A stretch of DNA of 64,000 nt from UBA1366 sp047602575 (GCA_047602575.1 JASGGY010000002.1:62001-126000), one strand, 5' to 3'. Positions 14,408-24,218 are shown, counted from the stretch's first letter. Made by a program: numbers and translations. Notes: generated by a model from the letters alone, not told the origin.

Positions 14408-15544
14408 GTGAAGAAGCTATATATCGCATATGGAAGCAATATCAGCATCAAACAAATGCAGCAGCGCTGCCCGGGTGCAGAGATTTTCGGCACAGGGGTA
14501 ATTGAAGGCTACGAGCTGAATTTCAACCATGTTGCGACAATCACCAAAAAGCAGTCCGCGCAGACTCCGGCGTTGGTCTGGAGCATTACTCCCGAGGATG
14601 AAAGAATGCTGGACGTGTATGAGGGCGTTCCGCACAAATACCATAAGGCACGGATCCCGGTGACAATCAACGGCGAAACGGTCAGAGCGCTGGCGTATGT
14701 CATGAATGAGTCCAGAAAATACTTTCAGCCCGCCGCCGATTACTATAACCGGATAGCGGACGGGTATAACGACTGCGGACTGGATCAGAGTGTTCTCGAA
14801 GAAGCATATGACCGGTCGCTGCAGTATATGGAGAAGCATCCGCAATATAATCCGGTTGAACAGAAACGAAAGTCCGGGATTTCAAAAATGGTTGCGTTCG
14901 ATCAATCGGAACGGCTGCTGCAGGAGCTTGCACCGGAAGCTTTTCTTTCGGGTGGTGATAAATATCTGTTGAAAAAGTATCTGTATGACAACTATACGGA
15001 TGCGAAAGGCTTCTGCGATTATGCCCGCCGTGAAATCAATGATTTTCTTTCGCAGAATGCGGAGGAGCTGGTTCTTGAACCCGAGAAAATCCTGTATGCC
15101 GCATACGGCAGCAATCTGAATCTCAAGCAAATGCGGCAGCGCTGTCCTGCTTCAGACAAAGTATCCGTCGGCACAATCAAGGGCTATCGGCTCGCATTTA
15201 ACGGCTGCGCGACCATCGAGCCGGAGCAGGGTGCGAAAACGCCGGTACTGCTGTGGGATATTGATGAATCCGACTGGCGCGGACTTGATGCGTATGAAGG
15301 CTTTCCGGTGTATTACCGAAAAGAGCGTGTGCGCGTCGCCATCGACGGGCAGGAAAAGGATGCGACGGTATACATTATGAACAACGCCGATCATCATCAC
15401 GCACCGCCTTCGGACGTATATTTTCACGGTATTCTGCAGGGCTATAAGGAAAATGGGCTTGATACGGACTATCTGTTTAAGGCGCTCCGGCAATCCGGCA
15501 CTTACCGCCAGACGACACTGTTTACCCGGCAGAAAAGCCGGTAG
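14408..15544 (+). CDS. Double gamma-glutamylcyclotransferase-like protein
   Basis: The 378-residue protein has two AIG2/GGCT-like domains. The first has LYIAYGSNISIKQMQQRCP and the presumed catalytic Glu in DVYEGVPHKYHK. The second, at about residues 220-370, has YAAYGSNLNLKQMRQRCP and DAYEGFPVYYRK. Both keep the YGSN loop and Glu. A helical linker of about 90 residues joins them. Cyclotransferases of this fold release 5-oxoproline from gamma-glutamyl amides. Next to an amidoligase it may remove or edit the same bond. GTG 14408 is chosen; an upstream in-frame ATG at 14330 lies inside the amidoligase. Confidence 0.85.
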   Translation: MKKLYIAYGSNISIKQMQQRCPGAEIFGTGVIEGYELNFNHVATITKKQSAQTPALVWSITPEDERMLDVYEGVPHKYHKARIPVTINGETVRALAYVMNESRKYFQPAADYYNRIADGYNDCGLDQSVLEEAYDRSLQYMEKHPQYNPVEQKRKSGISKMVAFDQSERLLQELAPEAFLSGGDKYLLKKYLYDNYTDAKGFCDYARREINDFLSQNAEELVLEPEKILYAAYGSNLNLKQMRQRCPASDKVSVGTIKGYRLAFNGCATIEPEQGAKTPVLLWDIDESDWRGLDAYEGFPVYYRKERVRVAIDGQEKDATVYIMNNADHHHAPPSDVYFHGILQGYKENGLDTDYLFKALRQSGTYRQTTLFTRQKSR

Positions 15545-15558
15545 AAAGGAAACTGCAT

Positions 15559-15843
15559 ATGAAAAATGAAATGGAACGCGAGTTTACCCCGGAGGAGCAG
15601 ACCGAACGGGTTTATGAGGCAATCAGCAGCCTGCTTGTTAAATCGGGCATTGACGCGGCAGCGTCCGTACACACGCTTTCCGGCGATCAAGTGGCAATCA
15701 TCGGTCAAGCTGATCCGGACGACGAGGAAGGTTATGCGTTCACTACGGCGCTATTCGACGCAGCCATCAACGATGCCCCCGATGAGGTGCTTCAGGAGGC
15801 GCTGGCGAAAATCCAGGAAGAATTAAAAAGGCGCAACGCGTAG
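15559..15843 (+). CDS. Small acidic hypothetical protein
   Basis: The 94-residue acidic protein begins MKNEMEREFTPEEQTERVYE and ends in a helix (EALAKIQEELKRRNA). AAAGGAAA lies before the ATG. It has no Cys, membrane segment or signal. It follows the cyclotransferase by 14 bases and precedes another small gene by 18, so it is probably part of the same operon. It could be a partner or acceptor protein of the amidoligase, a positional guess only. Confidence 0.6.
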   Translation: MKNEMEREFTPEEQTERVYEAISSLLVKSGIDAAASVHTLSGDQVAIIGQADPDDEEGYAFTTALFDAAINDAPDEVLQEALAKIQEELKRRNA

Positions 15844-15861
15844 CGCCGGAAAGGATCGGGC

Positions 15862-16191
15862 ATGAACAATCAGCAGCAAGACCTTGCGGTTGATCGGCAG
15901 CTGTACATTAAGGCAAGCGATGGGAAGGCCGAAATACAACTCATTAATAACACCTCCAATATCGCGGCGTATCTGTGCCGGGCTTCGCCGGGCGACAGCG
16001 TTCGGCTCTCCACACCGGACAATACGCTGATCCTATCGACCTTCGGTCCGTTTCTGGATCAGTGCAATGACATGGCATATCTGCGCAATCGTCTGCAGCC
16101 GGAGTTGGAACGGCTGCAGACAGCGGGAAAGGAGGTGCCCAAGCCGCAGATCTATCAATCCGCAGTCATTGACAGAGGCAGAGGACGGTAA
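15862..16191 (+). CDS. Hypothetical protein, end of amidoligase operon
   Basis: The 109-residue soluble protein contains IKASDGKAEIQLINNTSNIA, a SPGDSVRLSTPDN loop and a C-terminal helix (LRNRLQPELERLQTAGK). AAAGGATCGGGC precedes the ATG. It is spaced like an operon member after the acidic protein. Thirty bases after its stop lies a palindrome copy that separates it from the TOPRIM gene. No family recognised. Confidence 0.6.
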   Translation: MNNQQQDLAVDRQLYIKASDGKAEIQLINNTSNIAAYLCRASPGDSVRLSTPDNTLILSTFGPFLDQCNDMAYLRNRLQPELERLQTAGKEVPKPQIYQSAVIDRGRGR

Positions 16192-16222
16192 TCGTGTCAA
16201 TGCAGCTTTGATCAAAGAAACC

Positions 16223-16237
16223 GTGTCACGGTGACAC
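16223..16237. repeat. 15-bp palindrome, copy 5
   Basis: Perfect GTGTCACGGTGACAC placed directly before the AGGAGG of the TOPRIM gene. A half site (CGTGTCA) lies at about 16193. This position could affect transcription into the transfer operon. Confidence 0.8.
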
Positions 16238-16252
16238 AGAAAGGAGGAACGC

Positions 16253-17308
16253 ATGAGCATGAAACCGCATAAGGATTTTGTCCGGTATTCCCCGGATGAA
16301 ATCAGTAACGCACGGGAGTGTGACACACTGGATGTCATATCAAAAACCGAAGGGTTCACCTTCGAGCGCGCCGGCTCTGAGTGGCATTGCAAAGAGCATG
16401 ACAGCCTTGTCGTGTTCCGTGACCGTAAGGGGTGGACCTGGTATGCCCGCGATCTGAAAGGGCCGACGGCGATCGATTGGTTGATGACCGTCCGGGGGAT
16501 GGAGTTCAAGGAGGCCGTCGGCTATCTGATCGGTGATCATCGGGATTCTAGTTATTCCGTAAGCGCTGACCGAAAAAGAATAACGGAACGACGGTTTGAG
16601 CAGGTAAAAAAAGAAGACATTCCGGAGAAACCGAAGGAGCTTGTTTTACCGGAAAAAGCGCAGGGGCAATATAAGCGGGTCGGGGCATATCTGACGATCT
16701 CCCGTGGATTGGATGCGGAAGTTGTGAATTACTGCATCCAGAATAAGCAGCTCTATCAGGATGTGAAAGGAAACTGTGTTTTCCTCGGACATGATGAGCA
16801 GGGCGAGGTGAAGTTTGCAACCACCCGGGGAACGCTTTCCAACATCCAGTACCGCGGGGACTGCGCCGGTAGCGACAAAAACTACAGCTTTCGGATGGAC
16901 GGCACAATAAAGCAACAGATTTTTGTGTTTGAAGCCCCCATTGACCTGCTCAGCCACGCCACGCTGCACAAACTCCGCGACCAGCTGGACGGGCGCGAGG
17001 ATTACAAGACATCCTGGCAGAAGGTAACAAGACTTACGCTTTCGGGATTTTCTGATAAGGCACTTGACCATTACCTTGAAGGGCATCCCGAGGTGAAGCG
17101 AATCAACTTCTGCCTTGATAAGGATGAGAAAGGACTGCAGCGCACAGAAAAAATGAAACTTAAATATGCGGAAAAGGGCTTCAATGTGAAGTCTTTTTTT
17201 GTGCCTGAAGGACAGGGCAAGGACTGGAACGACTATCTGGTCAACTATCGAAACGGTGCGAACAGCCAACAACAGGCTGTGGCATATACAACACAGCGGA
17301 AACGCTGA
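16253..17308 (+). CDS. DUF3991/TOPRIM-domain primase-like protein
   Basis: The 351-residue protein resembles the DUF3991-TOPRIM proteins of Firmicute ICEs. The N-terminal part has a zinc-finger-like primase region (WHCKEHDSLVVFRDRKGWTW, then GPTAIDWLMTVRGMEF). A DUF3991-type middle follows (VGAYLTISRGLDAEVVNYCI). The TOPRIM part has IFVFEAPIDLLS and INFCLDKDEKG, which supply the conserved Glu and D-x-D metal ligands. It ends KDWNDYLVNY, typical of the family. The proposed role is priming DNA synthesis after transfer. The start follows AAAGGAGG, and a palindrome sits just upstream. Confidence 0.82.
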   Translation: MSMKPHKDFVRYSPDEISNARECDTLDVISKTEGFTFERAGSEWHCKEHDSLVVFRDRKGWTWYARDLKGPTAIDWLMTVRGMEFKEAVGYLIGDHRDSSYSVSADRKRITERRFEQVKKEDIPEKPKELVLPEKAQGQYKRVGAYLTISRGLDAEVVNYCIQNKQLYQDVKGNCVFLGHDEQGEVKFATTRGTLSNIQYRGDCAGSDKNYSFRMDGTIKQQIFVFEAPIDLLSHATLHKLRDQLDGREDYKTSWQKVTRLTLSGFSDKALDHYLEGHPEVKRINFCLDKDEKGLQRTEKMKLKYAEKGFNVKSFFVPEGQGKDWNDYLVNYRNGANSQQQAVAYTTQRKR

Positions 17309-17328
17309 AATTAAAGGAGGAAATACTT

Positions 17329-17610
17329 ATGAACGCGCTTTTACTTGCACATCAGCAAATCCTTCGGGTAACGCTGCTCGCGTCAGACCCGACGACCGGT
17401 ATCACGGCATGGTTAGGAAAAGTCCAGGGTTGGTTAAAAACACTTTCCTGGTCTCTTTGCGGAGTGGTTGTAATGATTCTCGGCATTGTATTTTTGGTGG
17501 GCGGAAAACAGGCGTTTGAGAAGGGTAAGTCGATGGGTATCAATATTGTTATTGGTATCGGAATCATCTCTTTCGGCCTCGGCGTGGTTACTTCGCTTAA
17601 AGGCGGCTAA
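17329..17610 (+). CDS. Maff2-like small pilin/membrane protein
   Basis: The 93-residue protein has two hydrophobic segments (LSWSLCGVVVMILGIVFLV and INIVIGIGIISFGLGVV) joined by a short basic loop (GKQAFEKGKSMG). This is the layout of Maff2/VirB2-like subunits encoded before VirB6 in many Firmicute ICEs. GGAGG precedes the ATG. Position directly upstream of the VirB6-like gene supports a role in the transfer channel. Confidence 0.75.
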   Translation: MNALLLAHQQILRVTLLASDPTTGITAWLGKVQGWLKTLSWSLCGVVVMILGIVFLVGGKQAFEKGKSMGINIVIGIGIISFGLGVVTSLKGG

Positions 17611-17709
17611 TCGGAATCAGGCACGATGAAACGTGCCTGGCTCAAACCGCTCCGGCCGGAACGGCTTGAACCGGGCATGACATACTTAAAAAAATCGGAG
17701 GGTATCCAT

Positions 17710-20097
17710 ATGAAGTGGAGTATTTTATTGAAGCATAAAAAGTCCGTTATGGTTCTGTTTAGCTTTATCTTTCTCATCAGTTCGGCAATCACCGTCTACG
17801 CAGTTGATTATGATGCGCTGCCGCTTTCCGTTGTAGAACACGTCAGAGTATCAACAAAATGGAGCGACATCCTGAATACTGTCGGTTATTCCATCCTGAA
17901 GTTTATCGCAAAACTAATTGACAGCATCACGGTTTCTATCGATATGCTGCTTTCCATCAACCTTTACACGGCGGTGAGCCACATCTTTCCGTATCAATCC
18001 GTTATTAAACCGCTGGCATGGTCGATTCTCGCAACCGCGATGATTGTGACAGCAATTTTCCTGATGATAAAACCGGATATGAAAATGAAAGAAAACGTTC
18101 GGAATATGCTCATCGCCATGTTTATGATTATCGCAACACCCTCTCTGTTTTCCGCGCTGCAAGATCTGAAAACCGCGGGAGCTGCCGATATGCAGGGTGT
18201 CAGCGTGGTTGCGGACGACTCGGATCATTCGCTGGGCGAGCAGCTGCTTGCATCAGTTGTGGTGGACCTCGGGCAATCCCAGCTGTACAATGAATTACGG
18301 ATGTACAGCAGCAGCCCGAACTACATAAACAACGAAATCAGTCCGTATACGATGAATATCAACCAGGTATTTTATAACGAGGGTTCCGGAGCATGGGATC
18401 GGAAGCTGGTGAATATTATCAGCCCTCCGTCTGCGACAAGAATGTTTGACGACCTGACTGAAGAAAATATGATGGATCTGCTTGGCATGAGTACAGAATA
18501 CACGGCACTTGTGAATGCCAGAGCCAACGGCACTGACGTGGAGGATTACGGTGAAATCACCGGATACAACAACGAGGGCATCCCCCAATATGACAGCTAT
18601 ACAGTTTACACCGCGCATGATTATGAACGGGAACTAATCCGGCGCATATCGGTGCGCAGCGATATAACCATTTCGGCAAGTACGATCACCGCTGCAAGCA
18701 GCTTAACCGCAGCGCTGCAGCTGATTAAGGATACAACAATCCGAAATCTGAATTATGTGGAAAATTCGCATATTACTGCATCGCAGTCTACTGACCCGAA
18801 TATCGTCGGGCAATATGCTTGGGCAGACCTGCGCACGGCAGATGATGTCGAAGATTTGAAATGGTATACGGAACTGAAACTATACCTTATAACGGGCGGC
18901 TATGTGGTCGAAAATGTGTACTCGCATGATATGATGTTCCTGAAAGGCTTGGTGTTGCTGCTGACAACCTTGATTTGCCTAGTTTTCTCCGGAATTAAGC
19001 TGGCGAAGCTGATCTATGACATCATGTTTATGCAGCTCATATCACCGCTTGTGTATGCTTCTGACCTGCAGCAGGGACAGAGAACTAAGAAAATCATTCA
19101 GGAAATTATCGCGTCTTTTATCGTAATCATCGTCGTGCTGCTGGTGTTCAAGCTATACCTCATTAGCGTGCTGGCTTTTGTAGTGCCGGCGACGAATCTG
19201 ATGTTTCAGCTATTCCTTTTGATTGCAGGTATGCAGTTTGTCATCGGCGGGCCGGATATTGTGGTAAAGCTGATCGGGTTGGATGCCGGTGTGAAAAATG
19301 GTATGGCGGCGATGATTGCCGGACAGACGATTGCGCGTACTACCATGTCCGTTGGCAGAGGAGCAAAATCTCTCGGATCATCTGTAGTTTCTGCGCCGGG
19401 ACGCGTTTTTGGGGCAATGTCCACCGGAGCGGAAAAGATAAAAACCACAGGATCAGCAGCACGGAACTCCGCAATGCAGATGAAAGATTCTGCGCAGAAA
19501 ATTGGTCAATCTGCAGCCGGCGCTGCAAAAATGACGAAATCCGGTGCGCAGACCGGCGCAAAGCTCGGCTCTGCCCTGGGTCCTGTTGGTTCAGCCATCG
19601 GCGGCGCAGCAGGAGCGGCCACCGGTGCAGCTGCAGGTGTGCTTCGCGTCGGCGGTCGCACGGCGGTTGAAACGTTGAAAAACGCAAATACAGCCCGCAA
19701 GGGTGCATCGCAGATTCATCATGCAAGCCAGCAAAACAAAAATCCGGCGAAAGCGGCAAGGGAAGCGCGGCAGGAAAAGTTGAGCCGTCCTGCCCCGCCG
19801 TCACCTGCTTCAAAGAATGAAGCTGCAGCATCCGCGTCTAGCAGTACATCGTCGTCTTCCGCAGCACAAAGACCGTCGAGTCCGGCTTCCGGCGACGAAA
19901 ATCCTGCACAGGCGACAACGAATCAACCTTCAGCAAATAACAAAGCCAAGGATTCTGTAAATCCGTCTGCAGCAGCGCGACCGGCAACACCGTCTTCTCA
20001 AGAAGCGGGTGCAGTACACCCTGCAGTGAACGCACAAGCAGAGCCTCCTGTTTCAACCGGCAGCAATGAATCCAAAGTGACGAAGAAGGAGATATAG
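17710..20097 (+). CDS. VirB6/TrbL-like conjugation channel protein
   Basis: ATG 17710 follows CGGAGGG. The upstream in-frame start at 17626 would add a Pro/Arg-rich stretch and is unlikely. The 795-residue protein has an N-terminal signal/membrane helix and further helices near residues 65-150. A large, likely external domain follows (about 150-400). A cluster of membrane segments comes after it (MMFLKGLVLLLTTLICLVFS, IIASFIVIIVVLLVFKLYLI, LMFQLFLLIAGMQFVIGG). The last 250 residues are a cytoplasmic Ala/Gly/Ser-rich tail. This is the architecture of the polytopic channel subunit of type IV secretion. It is followed at once by PrgI- and VirB4-like genes. Confidence 0.82.
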   Translation: MKWSILLKHKKSVMVLFSFIFLISSAITVYAVDYDALPLSVVEHVRVSTKWSDILNTVGYSILKFIAKLIDSITVSIDMLLSINLYTAVSHIFPYQSVIKPLAWSILATAMIVTAIFLMIKPDMKMKENVRNMLIAMFMIIATPSLFSALQDLKTAGAADMQGVSVVADDSDHSLGEQLLASVVVDLGQSQLYNELRMYSSSPNYINNEISPYTMNINQVFYNEGSGAWDRKLVNIISPPSATRMFDDLTEENMMDLLGMSTEYTALVNARANGTDVEDYGEITGYNNEGIPQYDSYTVYTAHDYERELIRRISVRSDITISASTITAASSLTAALQLIKDTTIRNLNYVENSHITASQSTDPNIVGQYAWADLRTADDVEDLKWYTELKLYLITGGYVVENVYSHDMMFLKGLVLLLTTLICLVFSGIKLAKLIYDIMFMQLISPLVYASDLQQGQRTKKIIQEIIASFIVIIVVLLVFKLYLISVLAFVVPATNLMFQLFLLIAGMQFVIGGPDIVVKLIGLDAGVKNGMAAMIAGQTIARTTMSVGRGAKSLGSSVVSAPGRVFGAMSTGAEKIKTTGSAARNSAMQMKDSAQKIGQSAAGAAKMTKSGAQTGAKLGSALGPVGSAIGGAAGAATGAAAGVLRVGGRTAVETLKNANTARKGASQIHHASQQNKNPAKAAREARQEKLSRPAPPSPASKNEAAASASSSTSSSSAAQRPSSPASGDENPAQATTNQPSANNKAKDSVNPSAAARPATPSSQEAGAVHPAVNAQAEPPVSTGSNESKVTKKEI

Positions 20098-20098
20098 A

Positions 20099-20446
20099 AT
20101 GGGACTCATACCGAAACAAACAAAATCAGAAATCAAGGTTGTCGGCAACTTTGCGCTGATCCGGATATTCGGGCTGGCATTCACGCTGATGTTGTCCAGT
20201 GCAATCGGCTCTGTCGCGGTGCATAAATACTTGCAGCCGGTTTTCATCCCTTTTAACCTGATCGTATTCTTGATTTTAAGCAAGCAGTCCCCCACCAACC
20301 CGAGGAAATCGTATTGGCGGGGACTTGCTTCGTTTCTGTTATTTAAAATCACCCTGAAAAAATTAAGATGGAAGGAGGAGCGGGCGCATGATCATGAAGA
20401 AGCAGATGCAGACCCAGAAACAAAAATCCAGCCCGAAGGGGATTAA
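20099..20446 (+). CDS. PrgI/TcpE-like transfer protein
   Basis: The 115-residue protein has one or two central membrane helices (LIRIFGLAFTLMLSSAIGSV, VFIPFNLIVFLILS) and a WRGLASFLLFKITLKKLRW segment, typical of small PrgI/TcpE subunits placed before VirB4 ATPases. AAGGAG precedes the ATG. Its last 59 bases overlap the VirB4-like gene, indicating coupled translation. It most likely recruits or anchors the ATPase at the membrane. Confidence 0.75.
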   Translation: MGLIPKQTKSEIKVVGNFALIRIFGLAFTLMLSSAIGSVAVHKYLQPVFIPFNLIVFLILSKQSPTNPRKSYWRGLASFLLFKITLKKLRWKEERAHDHEEADADPETKIQPEGD

Positions 20447-23015
20447 AGCACTTTTTTCTTTCGGCAGGTATGCTGATAACGGAATCATTGAGATGGACGA
20501 TACATTGGAGAAAAGATATATCTGTGTCATCCGGATCTCCGGTATTGATATTTTCGGCTACTCTGAGGCAGACACCAATATGGTATACGGCAATTTCGCA
20601 AAGGCCACCATTGCGCTGAAGCTGCCGCACAAGTATGTGTTTACGGATTCCCATCCGTTTCTGAGCGCAAATAAGGAGTTTTTGCAGTACAAGCTGGAAC
20701 GGACGGAGCATCCGTTCCGCCGGCATCTGCTTGCGCGTGAAATCCAGCGGATGGAGCTGCTTGAGCAGAATCAACAGGATCGTCTGGCATATCTGATTGT
20801 TTTCGGAACCTATCCCGACAACCTGTTAAAAGCCTGCCGGGAATATATCAGCATGATGCAGATTGATACCAGCGTGGAAATCTGTGATAAGACAGAGGTC
20901 ATGCACGTGCTGCACAAGTATGTAAATTTCGGGGACAATATTTACAAAACAGACTTTACGCAGGATCTGAATACGGCGATTCTCCCGGATGAAATTGAGC
21001 TGCATCATGACTGTATCCGCGTCGGCGATAAATATGTCACTTCTCTGGTGGTTTCCGAATACCCGTCATTCATACCGGCGCTTGCCTATGCAAATATTTT
21101 TGCAAGCTTTGAGTCTGTCACCGTGACACTGGACGTGACGATGGACTCAAAATCAAACGTGGTAGCAAACATCAAGAAATCACTGAAGGAGCTGAATTCG
21201 CGTAATGGCATCCGTCAGGATCTTTCAGATGAAATTGATACCGGCACAGAACTCAGTGACCTGACACAGATGTATACCGAGCTTACACGGGGCAAAGAGC
21301 AGATTCTATCAACAACCCTGCGGTTTTATGCGTCATCGGAAAGCTACACCGGTCTGAAGACGCAGATTGAAAAAATCAATAACATTCTGGAGGACAACGG
21401 CATCAGTACTTTCATCGGCATCAATGAGATGCGGCAGGAATACAGCGCGTTGCTGAAATCGGCGGATACCGTCGGCAACCCCATCCCGCTGCAAGGCACG
21501 TTCAAAGAGCAGTATCCCTTCTATTATCAATCACATATCGACGAATTTGCGCCTCTATACGCTTTTACCGAAACCGACGGAATGGTATGCCTGGATACTT
21601 TTGTCCGCAACCAGCACCGGAAGTCTTATGACAAAGTGCTGCTGGGCATCAAGGGGTCAGGAAAATCCCTGACGCTGAAAGCAGATATGCAGCAGTACTG
21701 TATCTGCGGCAACCGTCTGCTGGTGCTGGATCTCGAGGGTGAATATACCGATCTTGCTGATGTGCTGGGCGGCAAGGTGCTGTATCTCAACCGCAATTCC
21801 GTAATCAATCCTCTGCAGCTGCAGGATTCCGACGAGGATGAGAACAACTTTGCGGCGGAGCTTTCCCGCATCATGACGTTTTTCGCACAGTATATCCCGA
21901 ATCTGAGCGAAACCGCGTTCGACGAACTGAAAAGTCTGCTGCAGCTTACCTTTGAACGGAAAAATATCACCGAAGCAACGGATATCAGCAGCCTTCAGGC
22001 AAAGGATTTCCCTATGATTTCAGACTTGCTTGCAATCCTGCGGGAACGGCTTTACGAGAATCACGCTGCGGAGCAGGATAAAATCAACACGAATATTTCC
22101 CGCCGCCGCGCGGAGGTGCTTGAAACACTGGAAATCAGCCTGAAGCCCATCGCGGAGGGAATCTACGCTTCCATGTTCAACGGACATACAACGCTGGACA
22201 TCGGGGACAGCGACTTTGTAGTGTTCAACACCAAGCAGCTGGCCGAAATGGAAGCTCGTGTGTTTAACGCGCAGCTGTTCAATATCCTGTCCCTGATCTG
22301 GGGCGAGATCTGCCGGAACAAAGCGTATAACCAGCAGATTTATCATCCTTATGACCGGCGGTATGTGATTGCGGTCATAGAGGAGGCGCACCGGTACATC
22401 AACAGCAAGAATTCACAGGTGACGGATTTTATCGAAAAGCTGGAGCGTCGGACGCGAAAATATGACGCGGCACTTTGGTATGCGTCCCAGTCCATCCTCG
22501 ACCACACCCCCTCCGGCACCGGCGAGGGCAACGATCAAGTGAAGAAAATTTTTGACCTGGTGCAATACAAGATGATCATGAACCAGCCGGAAAACTGTAT
22601 CGCAACGTTATCTGAAATGTTTTCGCAGTTTACCGAATCCGAGCTGGCCGAAGTACCGATGCTGGAAGCCGGCGAAATGCTGATTTCATTGTCGTCCGGC
22701 AGGCATAAGATCCGGTGCAAACGCTTTGTTGACCGGGACGATATGTTTTACATGGGCAACTCCCGCGACCGGGAGGACATCATCCGTAAGCTCCTGCCGG
22801 AGATCTACAACGATATGACGCAAGACGAGATGAACCGCATGGTTCTGGACGATCCCAACGGGTTCGTGCAAGAATTCACCGATCAGGTGATCGTTGTTCT
22901 TTATTCGGATGATTATTCTGTCAGCATCCGTATTATGATCGAAAAATCCGTGAAAGCGCTGGTGCAACAGATTTTACAGACGCAAAGGAGAGCTTATGAA
23001 AATCAACCCCAATAA
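20388..23015 (+). CDS. VirB4-like conjugative ATPase
   Basis: The 875-residue protein is full length for the family. Walker A is LLGIKGSGKSLTLKADM near residue 425, and Walker B is YVIAVIEEAHRYI near residue 665. RRTRKYDAALWYASQ just after fits the sensor/arginine region. The N-terminal 400 residues match the VirB4 N-domain. A good GGAGGAG site lies before the start. It powers the type IV channel. It is one of the few transfer genes here with no visible damage. Confidence 0.92.
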   Translation: MIMKKQMQTQKQKSSPKGIKALFSFGRYADNGIIEMDDTLEKRYICVIRISGIDIFGYSEADTNMVYGNFAKATIALKLPHKYVFTDSHPFLSANKEFLQYKLERTEHPFRRHLLAREIQRMELLEQNQQDRLAYLIVFGTYPDNLLKACREYISMMQIDTSVEICDKTEVMHVLHKYVNFGDNIYKTDFTQDLNTAILPDEIELHHDCIRVGDKYVTSLVVSEYPSFIPALAYANIFASFESVTVTLDVTMDSKSNVVANIKKSLKELNSRNGIRQDLSDEIDTGTELSDLTQMYTELTRGKEQILSTTLRFYASSESYTGLKTQIEKINNILEDNGISTFIGINEMRQEYSALLKSADTVGNPIPLQGTFKEQYPFYYQSHIDEFAPLYAFTETDGMVCLDTFVRNQHRKSYDKVLLGIKGSGKSLTLKADMQQYCICGNRLLVLDLEGEYTDLADVLGGKVLYLNRNSVINPLQLQDSDEDENNFAAELSRIMTFFAQYIPNLSETAFDELKSLLQLTFERKNITEATDISSLQAKDFPMISDLLAILRERLYENHAAEQDKINTNISRRRAEVLETLEISLKPIAEGIYASMFNGHTTLDIGDSDFVVFNTKQLAEMEARVFNAQLFNILSLIWGEICRNKAYNQQIYHPYDRRYVIAVIEEAHRYINSKNSQVTDFIEKLERRTRKYDAALWYASQSILDHTPSGTGEGNDQVKKIFDLVQYKMIMNQPENCIATLSEMFSQFTESELAEVPMLEAGEMLISLSSGRHKIRCKRFVDRDDMFYMGNSRDREDIIRKLLPEIYNDMTQDEMNRMVLDDPNGFVQEFTDQVIVVLYSDDYSVSIRIMIEKSVKALVQQILQTQRRAYENQPQ

Positions 23016-24213
23016 AAGCTACCTGCTGTTTCTTGTCATAGTGATTCCGCTGTATATTGTATTTTTCACATCGCCGGACTGGCTGAAAACCAAGTCGGTG
23101 AGCGAATCGGAAAATTACAACGTCACCCTGCAGCTTTCAGAATACTATGTCAAGGCGGCTTATGCGATGTATAACACGGATACGAAGGATCTGACGGTGA
23201 ATATCTACTGTAAAGCCCCGGAACAGTCTGCAGCCGGTTATCCGGAGATTTACAGCGTTTCTGTCACAGAAACACCGGATTCTCCGGAGGACGAACCTCT
23301 CACGTATGCTTACACCGATCTGCCGGCAGGCAACGGAAAAAAGCTGACCATCCATCAGGTTCGTTCGGACTTTCCGATGATAAAAATCTGGCTGCAATCC
23401 AGCCGGCCGGATATTGTGCATGAGCAGACGGTTGACGAGTTCGGCAACATCATTCCCGCATATTCAGAGCCGCAGGAACCCGAAAATCTACGGATTCTGA
23501 TCGATGCGCAGGATGTGCAGTTTCTGAGCAATGAGGAAGCAATGACCGTGACGGAGCTGCAACGGACGATCATCTTTGATACGGATGCGGAGTCTTCCCA
23601 AGCATCGTCCATATCTTCCCCCTCAGTCACAACACGGCCGGAAACAACGACATCCGCACCGCCGGCGACCGGACAGGAACAGACCGGATCGACTTCCGGT
23701 TCTTCTGCCGGTACGGTTTCTGCAAATTCTGCCGCGTCGATGCCGGTAACAACATCCGCCGATACAACAAGTACAACGCCGCCTACGACTACTGTGAAAC
23801 CGGCATCCACCGATACCCCTGCGGCAACGACAAAGCCGAAGACCACCACAACCGCCCGTACCTCTGTCAAGACGCAGACAAAAACCACGACCACAGCAAA
23901 GACAACAACCACTACCAAAAAGACCACAACGGAAACCATGCCGCCTATTTCGGTAAACGGCATAAAACTAGCCACCACCGCACTGGACAATAACGTCAAG
24001 CTCGCGATCGGTGACACCTCGGTCATCACGCCGGTTATTTCACCTTCGTCGGCGACGAATAAGACGGTTATGTGGAGCAGTAACAAGCCCGCGGTGGCGT
24101 GTGTGGACAGCTCCGGAAAGGTGCTGGCACGTTCTCCGGGGAAGGCGATCATTACTGCGACAACGGAGGATGGCGGACTGACGGCAAGCTGTATGATTAC
24201 GGTTACAGAATAA
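22996..24213 (+). CDS. Membrane-anchored protein with Ig-like domain
   Basis: The start overlaps the VirB4 end by 20 bp and follows AAAGGAG. The 405-residue protein has an N-terminal membrane anchor (YLLFLVIVIPLYIVFFTSP) and a domain of about 160 residues resembling DUF5038-type ICE proteins. A long Thr/Ser/Lys linker (about 200-315) follows. A C-terminal BIG_2-type Ig-like domain carries the usual PSSATNKTVMWSSNKPAVA and a GKVLARSPGKAIITATTEDG core. It probably sits outside the membrane with the transfer channel and contacts the wall or partner cell. Confidence 0.75.
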   Translation: MKINPNKSYLLFLVIVIPLYIVFFTSPDWLKTKSVSESENYNVTLQLSEYYVKAAYAMYNTDTKDLTVNIYCKAPEQSAAGYPEIYSVSVTETPDSPEDEPLTYAYTDLPAGNGKKLTIHQVRSDFPMIKIWLQSSRPDIVHEQTVDEFGNIIPAYSEPQEPENLRILIDAQDVQFLSNEEAMTVTELQRTIIFDTDAESSQASSISSPSVTTRPETTTSAPPATGQEQTGSTSGSSAGTVSANSAASMPVTTSADTTSTTPPTTTVKPASTDTPAATTKPKTTTTARTSVKTQTKTTTTAKTTTTTKKTTTETMPPISVNGIKLATTALDNNVKLAIGDTSVITPVISPSSATNKTVMWSSNKPAVACVDSSGKVLARSPGKAIITATTEDGGLTASCMITVTE

Positions 24214-24218
24214 ATTGC

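Noticed and set aside
21116..21128. TGTCACCGTGACA inside the VirB4 gene as an eighth palindrome
   Set aside because: It is shorter than the others, lies in coding sequence and encodes a plain SVTVT stretch; likely chance.
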